Shown: piece after piece, positions 60,601 through 62,267 of the stretch
Layout: every line of letters begins with the position of its first letter
Numbering within the stretch: the stretch's first letter is position 1
Source: JADJYF01 sp965278995
Lineage (GTDB): Bacteria > Pseudomonadota > Gammaproteobacteria > Ga0077536
Reading direction: 5' to 3'
Length of the DNA stretch: 64,000 bases
Assembly: GCA_965278995.1 (NCBI GenBank)
Contig: OZ257136.1
Location: 5,146,001 to 5,210,000 of the forward strand
Made by a program: the position numbers and the translations under genes
Notes under the pieces: generated by a model
The model's database searches: none
What the model was told of the DNA's origin: nothing
Seen by the model: the letters and a program-made list of their open reading frames with translations, nothing else

Positions 60601-61497
60601 AGTGCCACTTACACGCTGCAGGATGTCCAGCAGATCCAGGCGGTACTCGTCGGCCAGGCTACCGGCTACGAAAACTGGCCGCTCGTCGATCCGGTGATCA
60701 TCGGTGACACCTCGGGCAACGGCCGCCTCACCGCTGCCGACGCGACGCTCCTGCTACGCGAGATCAACGGTACCGATCAGCCGCAGATACCGCCGCTGCC
60801 TGCCGTTCCTCCGGTCCTGCCGCTTGCGGGACCGGATCCGCTGGTCAGCCTGCCGTCGGAGACCGTCGCGACGACCGGGCGTGACGTCACGGTGCCGATC
60901 CAACTGGATACGGCAACAGGACTGAATGCCGCGCAGTTGGCGATCAAGTATGACCCCACCGTCATCGAGTTGCGCGACGTTCGCCGCGGCAGCCTGACCG
61001 GTGACTTCCAATGGCTGTCCGACACGCGTACGCCGGGCGTCATCAAGGTCGACCTGGCGCGCATCAACGCCCTTAAGGGTGGCCAAGGCAGCTTGTTGGA
61101 TCTGGATTTTCGGGTGAAGGACAACGTCGAGCCCGGGCGCTACCTGCTCGACCTCTACTGGGCATCGCTCAATGACGGGCGTTTGACGCTCAATCCTGCG
61201 CCCATCCCCGGCGTGGATCGCACCGATGGCTGGCTGCGCGTTCAGTTCGACAGCGCTTCGGAGCAGTCGAGTGCTGCTGACAACACGCGTGGCGCCGAGA
61301 GTCGGCCGCTCATCGACTGGAATGGTGCAGCGAGCGTGGCTAAACCGGTGCCGGCGTCACACACTGCGGCGGCCTCCAGTTCCTGGGTCGAGGATTTTGT
61401 CAGCAACTCGGGCCGCGGACAGGTGCATCCCAATAACAATCTGAAGATCAGCTTACCACTCGAACTGCGCTCGGGCAGTTCGGGAGCCAAAGGCTAA
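33625..61497 (+). CDS. Giant LEPR-XLL repeat protein with internal RTX region (9290 residues)
   Basis: One uninterrupted frame of 27,873 bp. Residues 49-62 carry the LEPR-XLL-type motif (F-E-P-I-E-P-R-L-L-L-S-A-D-L). Residues about 60-5300 hold repeats of roughly 108 residues, with HGL-type inserts at 1393-1478 and 5215-5490. A Pro/Leu linker is at 1622-1669. RTX nonapeptides occupy about 6613-6872, a propeller-like region about 6906-7315, and two right-handed beta-helices about 7322-7682 and 7858-8452. Ig- and PKD-like domains span about 8454-8730, and a cohesin-dockerin-cohesin tail about 8855-9193. I noticed no cysteine. It is Ala/Thr/Asp-rich and acidic, as expected for a calcium-dependent secreted surface protein. 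There is no classical signal peptide, so the export operon directly upstream is its probable route. Likely role is adhesion or an S-layer-like sheath. Assembly errors in the tandem repeats are possible. Confidence 0.9.
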   Translation: MKKLVRPVDTEGHAPSLITVLAKAIRHIIQGGTVASQRSPQRIERRVRFEPIEPRLLLSADLPGVSLPPLVAQHTDDQNDSSATDTAGPAINLSSLAPAGAFLNQTIQLEFTTNAGEVLNAALRVNGQAGAQTLQLVDLGSNSILATHDLDGDLLVRITGGEQADRLVIDFDPTLLDFRLDVGFDGGEGSDILRGSLVNTDWLVSGVDSGSAGGITFTDVENLIGAADNEDFFSITAGGSVSGLIDGGAGGFDSLSLTGGTFARVEYVATGPHSGSIHRDADRLEYDGLEPIFDNLSVTDRIIRTSNLTDNARLTDLGNQLSLVSTDAIPTFEGITFAEPSNSLTINLGNDAGIPFISDTDRLDIQALDFGGNLIINGEAGLDEVTITGDVDLGTNVLTINAEQIIVNPGVTVSGGDLTFNAVAAVGTLISPDSVPIVSLAAGVNINGATLIGDDITLNASAALVSSVTNLLPSIPLVSLAADVSAEVAVTGNSVLSATGAITVSANSTVNSTVLANAVTVGGAVGEIAIAAPVINNTARAHFSDGTTALAGTTLVLDASSVTTVTTTADGITATDAVGTTTAIPIIRVTTEAFIADAATVTDADSIAVTATAAGTVITTANSTPAGANLNPTTLATLGIASATGPQTDAAAIAATTLTSSTRAFIATSGSLTATGNVAIEVASGFNVTTLANSTPTVSADNNGFAVAVNLTQIIDEAFIGGSPNFTTPSLSILTSGGSTLTAESRSGAAGLDNANQGFNAGSYALNTNLPGLGPIQGNLSHAYIDAGASVTFAGATDIDIAASNTSAVDINAEPAGAASSADQLGVGRSVAANISAYTTLASIGAGTSVTGAGDLDITAAGDQSVVVTSLAGALAGLDASAQSVAASLGANTSSVIIDAAATVALAGALQARATHTASNVVRASSTAAAAQVASPTEALSLPIAVNLANDVATVTVAGTVNAVGSAVISSDLVVRNEVESVAGVHGADANDTDAAQLVANELAFLSNRAALSFGGSPTPPTGTDTPLLNLLSNQAQGIAAALGVNLSNALSAAAITSTGDVTVTGGTLTVAATSDVDATALASASATQNLLGAAAGIALNAQQADTVATLAGQAEATAITVTAGMSGDGVHTISADSVSGTGEQVAGAAGAVSATFALGGSVAVIDDNATLTITDGGDVLVSATTVLDNIANASPNLAGNTVAGVGASFELNAGLVSTLAEIRNAAIVGAGDVAVLADGEYTTEAIAEAGIGAGSGLGAAVAILIGNTTTTANLANTSTMSTIGGNLLVTATHVANGTHSANAEVESSDVGAGAAIAVGMMQGGASATVGNRMVVGGSVTVLADTQTVMDADAVASVTGVESDDILLEFKLDMVIEQAFLALRSAYEIDPIADVDGAADTLTLAGHGLATGDRVVYSNGGDNENIGALNDTGEYFVSVVDANTIRLHATQQAARDGVSPIDLDDTADVTNLHTLQPVVPSALEDFLGAARLGTGNGAVGAAAAIAANFDYNSATAGIASGANLVAGGAINVRSVMDSDASAFADGAAVDSSTSLGVAAAVNLNSQTNQAFIAGTVTATDVSVQAELGGNGRADFVAEAVSGGGGESDLGVAGAFAVNLSSPLIPANPITIPVPALPALPALPTLPPPLPALPPLPTLTLPTLPQIPFPTGGTQAAVIQNGANITLLDGGDLLVRSAFIGRYVATTTATPQDTATIGIGPSVSANAVTQSSIAEIQDALITGIDADGSNVSVIALGDFDATADATAGASNAANLPAAAALNYNDFNTIARTLNSSATSVISGDLLVLADHDSLSTHTADTDSGITGSVSIGAAVALGFTIGGSSASSGMSIDVLTGDVTVQADNISLLDAHATTGQSGAIEDPNGDDVTEEIRDHLRGLLALAGQGDIPADVEDVLQRAAVATADGPLGVAAALAMNIDFGFAEAMLAPGGDLATSSAPVIVTNADMDASAVADAQSVDAVTGAGVAVAINVDAQRIETAIGGDVTAPEITISTLQAGDGINRFTALAQSGAGAEDIGVAGAFALNVSGDPRDIINDTATGGGQHLARILDGANITLTAATDIVVSATYVGEYIATATAEPSNANIGIGPSVALNAVQHSILAEIGDATIVGADDVIVTATGTFTTDTTAIAGAAASGVAIPAAIALSAPLNDTIARLRPGTTMSTIAGDLNVTATHTAVVTTVADAEAGGDEIGVGAAIAIGGPLGGAVADAAANMTVGGDVNVLATTNATANTEARASQAGAIFDGLTVDAETQRQLGRILDIADIGDIDIPFVDQYLPDSSDDASIPDIEFGAAAAIALSIGRPVSHASIGAGATIIADDVSIVAEMDFDGNAEADATASGNIAAVGVAAAGNYTEGEHIAEIGAGANVNADSIALSAVGENGISFDYDADAVSVAANLGGALAGSVAVNAARNVTAVRIGANAIVETAGALDLFVNVARNNNIIENANRIRSVTRAGEVGLGGLAAAGAAIAGTLTLDGDINEASIGEGAQVTAPGGVEVRARTIHDFDDQAVGGSISLVFAASVGAAINFTESAAVAEVLGSVEADNGDLLVEALTDNIYAPSALGLAAGGLVSVAGSVESNIIANTTRAAIGGSATIINADAVSVTARDSSELDVDTGALSVSFVGAAGVSVGFNRMTNTIAASISGATVTTDVDGVEVLATLVADVDALALGMSAAGLVAGVGSVSVNDLNNSTSASLRGNAVVTSATGVIVNATDSSELNADSGALAVSLGAGVGASGAANRVNNTTEAFTDGANVTANDGTFQLTARTENDIDSAAIAFGAGGIVGGYATVAVNDITTTTDATIRNGGTITAQGLSVSATNDSDIDADGGGLGASLGVGAGASISSNLITATVNAGVSGATVTTTDGAIGITALLNGDVDAVAIGFSLAGAISGVGTATYNALTNTTRAFVDDGAVVTSDGGVVISAIDNVDVNADSASLSVSFGVGVGASLATNTLSNTTEAYSDDSDITANDGTLVITAITNNDIDAVALAFGAGGIVGGYATVAMNDITTTTDATIRNGGTLEAQGVTLSATNSSNIDADGGGLGASFGIGAGASLSQNTVSATVRAGIGGAAVTSTGDGGIEVSAVANGDVDAVGVGFSLAGAIAGVGTASINELTNTTRAFVNGGAVLTADAGVEISASDTVDVNADSGSLAASFGVGAGASLSTNTLTNTTEAFSNDSDITANGGALAITAFTNNDTDAVALAVGAGGIVGGYATVAMNDITTTTDATIRNGGTLEAQGVTLSATNSSNIDADGGGLGASFGIGAGASLSQNTVSATVRAGIGGAAVTSTGDGGIEVSAVANGDVDAVGVGFSLAGAIAGVGTASINELTNTTRAFVNGGAVLTADAGVEISASDTVDVNADSGSLAASFGVGAGASLSTNTLTNTTEAFSDDSDITVNGSQLAITAFTNNDTDAVALALGAGGIVGGYATVAKNDITTTTDATIRNGGTLEAQGVTLSATNSSNIDADGGGLGAGLGIGAGASLSQNTVSATVRAGIGGAAVTSSGESGIEVSAVADGDVDAVGIGFSLAGAIAGVGTASINELTNTTRAFVNGGANLISDGGVEINASDTVDVNADSGSLAASFGVGAGAAMATNTLTNTTEAFSDDSDIAANGGALTITAFTNNDTDAVALALGAGGIVGGYATVAKNEFNVTTDATVRNGGTLEARGVTLSATNSSNIDADGGGLGAGLGIGAGASLSQNTMNATVRAGIGGANVTSNNGNVGITALSSYEVDAGALGFSLAGAVASIGTAAINELTNTTFAFVNNGATVTADGNVSLLALDDSTADASAGGAAVSAGGSVGLSYASTTINSNVIARIAGELTDIGADGDLTVTATDSTAASATAVALNAAIGVAASGAVAVADTGGTATAAILDGAIVDAGIVTVDANGDATQGAFASGFTGSVVAGAGVMIAETLAGQSAHAEASGTITADSLDVTASADRDGNAEVIYVGISLVTGQVSLEAEKTSGDTTALIGDDADVTIGGHVNVSAESDDRADPDLVSLGIGLATIGATASIGEIRSNTRAGISGRVRADSADVTASALKVANASGELNNFGLVSLNGVALQGIADSLPGADLPVPVLPPFDTVTSAFIAGTTEAYLGTGADVTTDGTLTVTASGNNDADAVSTTVTVSLVAVSETGTVAVIEGSTEMRIGQGVTLDVGSLVSEATSTNNATAGSNNAGITIANVELAGTTVTARTDHVTAAYLGPAKNQAVSSDPATTIRIDNGGLNLVATSSNTAFISEMSFDLSIVEVQQAKPDADASGATRAHAGGKFTINADGVTATAESTNTASTQAMAFEVGLVDIDTTERSAHTTHVTEAFVESGADLDINGGALDLSADSVNNATIALIAPLDLGLVDLNFVSSTSEVAGSTLAYVDEGSRIEAQALSAFANSLNNAQVDKFEMSISLFSLDKAKPIARTAHNTAAFIGPAAGQGINDALTGSIVLNNDIELSATSENTASVDEVNVGVSLVAVSIVESEITVGGTTRVMIGGNFDVTADGIDGIASSLNTAGSDSFQIKFGLVDVADVESTLRTTHVTEARITNGADFTLNGGGIDLEAESRNSAKMRGFDFGVSIVSVDTMAPEIIAGGATRAIVEEGADVTAGSLTMRARADNTASSDSAVVSIGAVDISFIEPTIQTTHVVEAYIGPNRDDGPNGSAGSITLGGALNVTAGQLSSGNTASMDTFSVSVGLVNFSSIRPDVKVRGATLAYIGGNFAISAGSTNVTASALKNSATSSVFSFDLGVANIGGASVPVTVEHEVAAFVGQNADVSIAGGTATFLAESSALADAADFGISVGAVSIQSLFSKARVDGTTSAYVGDGAELTANNLTFTARALGGLATAAMTNIDVGLVNIVELTPSAVTSHEVSAYVGGGARVTAADVSFSARSQSTAESDVDTGGFGLVAVATVNPHATAENSVGAFVLGTVISDDLTLTADANHLANATAAVIAIGVGGVAGATSTATNTGSTQAYFGSGARITASGNVSGTATATNRSLSKSTGGGGGVIGVGTLDSSATLETATRAFVDNGAQVFQAGNFDLEAAAANTAKSDTFAGTGGVVSVRGAQATTTLTPTVEAFIGNNVSMQNIAGSVTVRADSIRAEGDALARAYGGGVVDVGASNTDTIVTPTIRAFIGSGSTLNVGGSVTVEALARAQEVAALGDTFTTNQATIDSDTITFTQHGLSNGDRVVYNSNGNPAIATANGGNLVSSREYSVIATGDDTLQLGAVLSASSASTANPLSTVDGVDGGRDRIRFGVPHLFETGDAVKYSPDGTSISTAMNEAGTYYVRVLDDKTITLYASFDEAAGAGGFADDAFFASGVDSTADTIQIAGSSYAENQALTYKVARPVEFSSNSVDVTVAGGSATNVNNDQIYMPGHGFSNGSRVVYRVEPGGTAIDGLVSDSTYFVIRIDGNNIQLAASEADTDAGDEVPIALNGDKSSPLNQQRHMLLRQEIGGLDDGVTYYVRNVSGDTFQLATSPGGSPITNLSGANRIGTHFFTTPPLDLTSGSGTHSLRLDLTSAPGGNHILLAPDNISLRVLSPPAGDGQSSGSARGGGGGFVAVGNPDSNVDINQTVRAFIAAANLRAGGNVDILSSSTVNSSSFASNGGGGFVAVGDADASNDVTHDNRAYIGVDNGSSIDGSGVNIEAAGHLRVNSVSVLDVDITSNSDSGGFIADADASTRGSLGDATQVVVGSNANVTARSVSMVSDWSHLDWNYKANAWAGGLGGDADARANGDVNPRLTVRINGGARVTGFEGVDIRAILNNNGIDQSLDGDFDGLFGSGDEHFDADYDADTLIDANENALVTAGPRLFPVPGVPPIDVTPLQQPPGFDRLALFVEIDSQEGSRDIDWDADVLLLPGPNPTLIVGPDGRIQKAINVSVVGVGSAIGSFVDPDGDGEFVVANIINRNDRGQALFRANDVGNANIVTVLPDGPLFTFRETYAKVDLLNQSALDVRISDIEVVNTFLTTGEDEVIIEVDHVDDFEFDVNHDYKPTLIQISNTNASPNVSPDITFAGVVNNPIGMTNVFNARGDILSSLTGGGEFPTPGGLIRTDSFRIDAVAGNVGRNDQQRLRMEIVESNDGPTSAADRYRTSDAGQRNYMELRGLLRRALVAGETATGFNVDIERVKSGIGRSNDVNLELLNGLFQPTVVPGPYEIEVVETGVVNTPINPPGPPGAPPRTTIVTDHFRQSPGSVATIFPRGVWGAGFTDVEVTYDFGEALDPQRRIISGANIDIVGIHAAGAPFINVHGYTDILTAGVFLVGNIDVLTNGNITLTEELGDLRAGLIESTNRNVTLTGRNANIIDAPADDEADVVGINITLRADKGNIGLFENALEIDSARPVYGVVKADALLDIVLVETEGDMNVDRARSVSGDVFLTTLDGDMLDAFDDVAADAIGVNITLFASGTVGETDNDFDVDSSTARPGRFSALATSHIYALETDGLMNVQFVFTPGGLIRLTVPDTADSDEDLILMEGALIVSQEASITLNVGDDVDTRLESLISTPGTITINGDYGNADPGVGSRIVLRGAMNADRTTINTLRDPDEIRIENKILNTFINTSGGDDLIFGSDAGSDDPDLHDDVYFGDVIDAGPDNDTVYGMGGADIIYGRGGDDHIEGGAHGDLIEGSTGDDDLFGGAGDDEISGGAGYDDIDGGRDSDTLRGDEDDDRISGGGGATNIIFGGAGDDVLHGSDESRDGISGDAGNDYIFGLGANDVLVGGDGNDIIDGGFGDDIILGSLGRDVLLGGGDNDFLLGDDLTAGDDNAVDYLYGDFGTNLNEAGSGRDRLNGQGGNDVLFGEGDDDQIIDPLGASNLIDAGVGDDPNAFIAPATTANPVPELSPDDPLALNTLPTGPLYAGWWAEIAGSATGFGLSGGVGAALDTAVAVGPDGVRYAAWADSRNGNYEIYVAKESSTGWQMLGGSAAGGGVSDSVTTSRRPSLLIYQGRPTVVWMEAEGAGMVIKGAQYDAASDSWVAMGSSLSFGGISSSSDFVTLADQPKIVEYDGRMLVTWLDTLSSRSSPLGNTTQVYAKVFDGTNWVEVSPGSASGGGVSQHTSAVSEYDVAADGNKLAVTWSSGLGDATEVYVRALNFGKWTNLAGTSSTSDNVSLSVTESREPDAAWHNGQLFIAYRERVADFEQIYVKRFNGNDWVSAGNSALGNGVSNTARRALDPKLESGGGQLFLVWVDHSATNYADTNAHIYAKRWNGTNFVQTLPGDASGQGISATGGKLSAINLAVDNQGRPTVGWTDDTSGLPQAYLRSVTKLPVKIIIEANPGLTVQQILATNDLGEGDFIVLGPGVHAGFTLGAGDAGVTIIGSGAGTSIVTGPVVIQAGGVLQRLTLAAGVTVQNSTVGLGLVDNRIGGTGVTLNGGTQLQILHNRFIGSTGITVASAASGLIAHNDIAATNVGLVIAAPFTGEIHSNAIHGAVIGVRYDAPASLNGNRIYANTVGVRSTVGSAGNGLGFLAGSRPNEIHGNGTGVQLVNATVQNQYVHDNQSGVTGSGVVGGTSLEFANRIEANQTGITQFVGAIQYNRIGLNSVGILAANGNTIAHNEIYRNTAVGVLIDGVSDVKITDNTMYTPLGDLVRLVGGASNVSVLHNTLWTENGYDLFVANDSQSGFFSDFNNLYASGKGKVGYWTRDFVDVLDWQADIARFDLNSVGATVVNPDWARPRFESRYNDEYALNPMFGTQRFTSPLALPAVGQQHIALRSPDLYVDAVRDRALSIRWESFNNAGGSDVRIDLYSDTPDGPAFLTTITAATADDGEFLWTPAADAIPYGTYGLRVQVSWVDNPLVLDRSQEPFTVPEDGDTYYVDDGSNANDEYTPNGVGNNRHTGKISSAPKPYPTNLLRVYDLTPGSRVLVDTGDYPLIDPVTISGSINLGLGIEEGFELTGPTNASRVAALFPAIPGDRSRALIEINDADDMLVTHFTLRDAASGLVVHNGSDNFEARDILATGHAGDGINIATIAPLSKFADLDARDNGGSGIVINGPIASLTDSIAFRNAGDGIFLAGGVGEVRGNISVLNIGDGFEIHAPGVSVIQNNVALANERGLIVRNTTGGSALVGSKSLAPLSANIIWQNISSGAEVTGNVVFAGNTVVGQTAPTATGITVRDGAVALLNVVYANGVGINAAQSLVQGNRVYANRQAGIIAADSDVLENVVYTNPIGVSVSGSSVLVRNNIVYDSDLTGLLVTGATGAEIVNNTLFEITADALRIQGGSNGTNVRNNIIWAEHGTGITVAPNSQGGFTSDTNVLYRSPFGSGDVGFWNGASQTNFADWRGATGTDVDSLFTNPLFVDVNGADNILGYQEGVSDGRDDDFHVRSLYGSFHGGSLAPVEGTASFVPGSPIALISTLTIDGQQSPAIDRGDANDPFANEPVTNGGYVNIGAYGNTAQASLSPAQYVMVIAPNGGEEIHQRSTFDIRWRSDGFAGPVDIEYSATGIAGSYTTLVQNETNDGVFEWTVDETLIAAGTNYFIRVSEASAPAISDTSDFAFEIVNDPPVIGTLPDVVLNEGAPYSVRLSAIDPEGGTLTAVVSGVPGATAVRDGDEFVISWTNTPDGPSTRVVTVTVTDSGLPARSVATSFALKTLNVAPTLTLAGNASVTQGDVYTLTLDVSDPGDDTVTSWTINWGDGTVEILAGDPSQANHVYNSAGAFAINASATDEDGTWVAAPFAMQVDALDPLVVVSVTSNASGFDVRFNRELDPSVLNLYDGAGGLLGLPDVVLQSAAGNVQGSLLLDADLTGFSFVRTGGPLADGDYTLTLASRADGFRGDFGTLLDGDNDGIAGGNYVGGFTIALGNSPRIGIADFARGPSQSVDVPGNGVGAPITIANAGLFTRATFELRYNPALLTITDVLDPAGGTATVDLSVAGIALITVEFATPVNGTALELTRVVGSVPGSATYGAKQRLEISNIQIDGADVNAAGDHGVQVVSYIGDATFSATYTLQDVQQIQAVLVGQATGYENWPLVDPVIIGDTSGNGRLTAADATLLLREINGTDQPQIPPLPAVPPVLPLAGPDPLVSLPSETVATTGRDVTVPIQLDTATGLNAAQLAIKYDPTVIELRDVRRGSLTGDFQWLSDTRTPGVIKVDLARINALKGGQGSLLDLDFRVKDNVEPGRYLLDLYWASLNDGRLTLNPAPIPGVDRTDGWLRVQFDSASEQSSAADNTRGAESRPLIDWNGAASVAKPVPASHTAAASSSWVEDFVSNSGRGQVHPNNNLKISLPLELRSGSSGAKG
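33769..33810 (+). other. LEPR-XLL-type N-terminal motif
   Basis: F-E-P-I-E-P-R-L-L-L-S-A-D-L at residues 49-62 of the giant protein follows a basic N-terminal stretch. The motif L/I-E-P-R-x-L-L-S-A-D is known at the N-terminus of very large secreted repeat proteins and marks a family; its function, perhaps in targeting, is not established. Confidence 0.8.
37798..38058 (+). other. HGL-x-x-GDRVVY insert domain, first copy
   Basis: Residues 1392-1478 of the giant protein read G-H-G-L-A-T-G-D-R-V-V-Y, then G-E-Y-F-V-S-V-V-D-A-N-T-I-R-L. The same pattern recurs three times near 49.3-50.1 kb. It interrupts the ~108-residue repeats and looks like a small beta domain set in the repeat stalk. Function unknown. 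Confidence 0.65.
38488..38631 (+). repeat. Pro/Leu-rich linker in the giant protein
   Basis: Residues 1622-1669 are built from P-A-L-P, P-T-L-P and P-P-L-P units, about 48 residues in all, without charged residues. It is the only such stretch in the protein and probably forms a stiff extended spacer between two parts of the repeat stalk. Confidence 0.8.
41419..45300 (+). repeat. Tandem array of ~108-residue repeats, central part nearly identical at DNA level
   Basis: Equivalent points recur at 41419, 41743, 42067, 42388, 42712, 43360, 44008, 44656 and 44977. Unit steps are 321 or 324 bp, with a higher order of exactly 648 bp (216 residues) from 42712 to 44656. Each unit holds N-x-x-T-N-T-T-x-A-F, then A-D-x-G-x-L and G-x-G-A-x-A-S. 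The two copies starting at 42712 and 43360 share long identical DNA runs, a sign of recent duplication or gene conversion; the third is somewhat more diverged. Confidence 0.9.
46300..48560 (+). repeat. Diverged repeats of the same period (TTHV-type)
   Basis: T-T-H-V-T-E-A-F-like anchors recur at 46699, 47020, 47365 and 47683, with steps of 106-115 residues. More diverged anchors lie near 46345, 48030 and 48353. The period equals that of the array at 41.4-45.3 kb, so both probably arose from one ancestral unit, but the DNA here no longer shows close identity. Confidence 0.75.
49264..50080 (+). other. Three HGL-x-x-GDRVVY-type domains
   Basis: Three copies stand near 49270-49485 (Q-H-G-L-S-N-G-D-R-V-V-Y), 49509-49690 (P-H-L-F-E-T-G-D-A-V-K-Y) and 49872-50075 (G-H-G-F-S-N-G-S-R-V-V-Y). 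Each is followed by a x-Y-x-V-x-x-x-D-x-x-T-I-x-L strand. They resemble the single copy at 37.8 kb. Confidence 0.65.
53461..54240 (+). repeat. RTX calcium-binding nonapeptide repeats
   Basis: Residues about 6613-6872 carry many G-G-x-G-x-D-x-I/L-x units, such as G-G-A-G-D-D-E-I-S and G-G-D-G-N-D-I-I-D. In type I secreted proteins these bind Ca2+ and fold outside the cell. Here they are internal, with about 2400 residues after them, which is unlike the usual place near the C-terminus. Confidence 0.93.
54340..55570 (+). other. Propeller-like repeats after the RTX block
   Basis: Residues about 6906-7315 hold repeated segments of about 60-70 residues with Y-A-A-W-A-D-S, V-V-W-M-E, V-T-W-L-D, L-F-I-A-Y-R-E and L-V-W-V-D strands, and Y-V/Y-A-K-x-F-x-G turns. 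That pattern suits a six- or seven-bladed beta-propeller, which often binds sugars or proteins. No catalytic motif was seen. Confidence 0.6.
55588..58980 (+). other. Two right-handed beta-helix regions
   Basis: About residues 7322-7682 and 7858-8452 show runs of N-x-I-x-x-N-x-x-G-V/I turns (N-R-I-Y-A-N-T-V-G-V, then N-N-I-V-Y-D-S, N-V-V-Y-A-N-G-V-G-I). This is the pattern of parallel beta-helix proteins of the pectate lyase/NosD type. A short Ig-like stretch (about 7761-7857) separates the two. They may bind polysaccharide; no lyase residues can be named. Confidence 0.75.
58984..59815 (+). other. PNGGE-type, cadherin-like and PKD-like domains
   Basis: A-P-N-G-G-E-E-I begins an Ig-like domain near residue 8456. 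Then comes a cadherin/He-PIG-like stretch (L-N-E-G-A-P-Y-S-V...A-I-D-P-E-G-G). A PKD-like one follows (S-W-T-I-N-W-G-D-G-T-V-E, A-S-A-T-D-E-D-G-T-W). These are common stalk domains of surface proteins. Confidence 0.75.
60190..61200 (+). other. Cohesin-like, dockerin-like, cohesin-like tail
   Basis: A cohesin-like stretch (about 60190-60580; F-E-L-R-Y-N-P-A-L-L-T-I) is followed by a dockerin-like pair of calcium loops. The first is G-D-A-T-F-S-A-T-Y-T-L-Q-D-V at 60586, which is degenerate. The second is G-D-T-S-G-N-G-R-L-T-A-A-D-A-T-L-L-L-R at 60703, which is canonical. A second cohesin-like stretch lies at about 60835-61200 (L-A-I-K-Y-D-P-T-V-I-E-L). The tail from 61200 on is Ser/Ala-rich. 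Confidence 0.7.
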
Positions 61498-61535
61498 TCT
61501 TCGAGTATCAACTCCACATCAAGCAGGTAATCGAC

Positions 61536-62126
61536 ATGAAAGCTCACTCGCGAATCGTCCAGCTGACACGTATCACAACGTTGGCACTCCTATTGGCGCC
61601 CTGGACCACGCAAGCAGCGTTGGTCGTGAGCGGGAACGACGCCGTCTTGCCTGGTGGATTGGTATCTCTCAGCATCGAACTCGACGCAGCGCTCGACGCC
61701 GAGATCGATTCCCTCATACTCCTGATCGAGACAAACAATCCCGGCGCGACAGGCGACAGCGCTTTGGCAGGACCTCTGCTCAGCGGCGGCTCGTTCGTCT
61801 CGAATCCGTCCAGTGGCGAAGCAAGCATGGTTTTTGTGACGACGCTGAGCGCACTGGGTCCAGGTACGCTCGCCAGCTGGACTTTTGCAATTGACCTGCT
61901 CGTCGGTCAGCCCCAGCCGCTCGAGTTCCGGGCTACGCTGCAGACTTTCAATCTCGAAGACGAACTCACGGCAGAGCTCATCAGCGACGTGAAATCGGTG
62001 GCGGTGGTACCGGTGCCACCGGCGTTTGCCCTGCTGGCCGCACCGCTTGCGCTCGTCATGGCGCGGTCAACGCGACGAAAGCGCGCCACGCATTTCGCAG
62101 CAGACAGCAACCGGTGCGCGGCGTAG
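61536..62126 (+). CDS. Small cohesin-like protein with VPxP-CTERM sorting signal
   Basis: The 196-residue protein has a signal peptide (about 1-27, ending T-Q-A), then a beta-rich stretch (L-V-V-S-G-N-D-A-V-L-P-G-G-L-V-S-L-S-I-E-L) that resembles a cohesin-type fold. The C-terminus has V-P-V-P-P-A-F-A-L-L, a helix and R-S-T-R-R-K-R, a PEP-CTERM-like signal followed by a 12-residue tail that is longer than usual. It starts 38 bp after the giant gene with no terminator between, so the two are likely co-transcribed. It could anchor the giant protein by binding its dockerin-like part; this is inference. Confidence 0.68.
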   Translation: MKAHSRIVQLTRITTLALLLAPWTTQAALVVSGNDAVLPGGLVSLSIELDAALDAEIDSLILLIETNNPGATGDSALAGPLLSGGSFVSNPSSGEASMVFVTTLSALGPGTLASWTFAIDLLVGQPQPLEFRATLQTFNLEDELTAELISDVKSVAVVPVPPAFALLAAPLALVMARSTRRKRATHFAADSNRCAA

Positions 62127-62267
62127 TTGCGCGATGTAATGCACCTCGGCCCGGAGCAGCGCCAGAAGCGGACATCAGTTTCGATAGCCGCGTTGGACTG
62201 GCAGACCTCTCCGGCTCGATGACTCTCGGACAGGCCGTCTAACAGTCGGCTAGTGCCTGAGCAGCCG

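Noticed and set aside
33625..61497. Reading the giant gene as a two-partner (FhaB-type) secreted haemagglutinin
   Set aside because: There is no TPS domain or signal peptide at the N-terminus and no TpsB transporter gene next to it; LEPR-XLL and RTX features point elsewhere.
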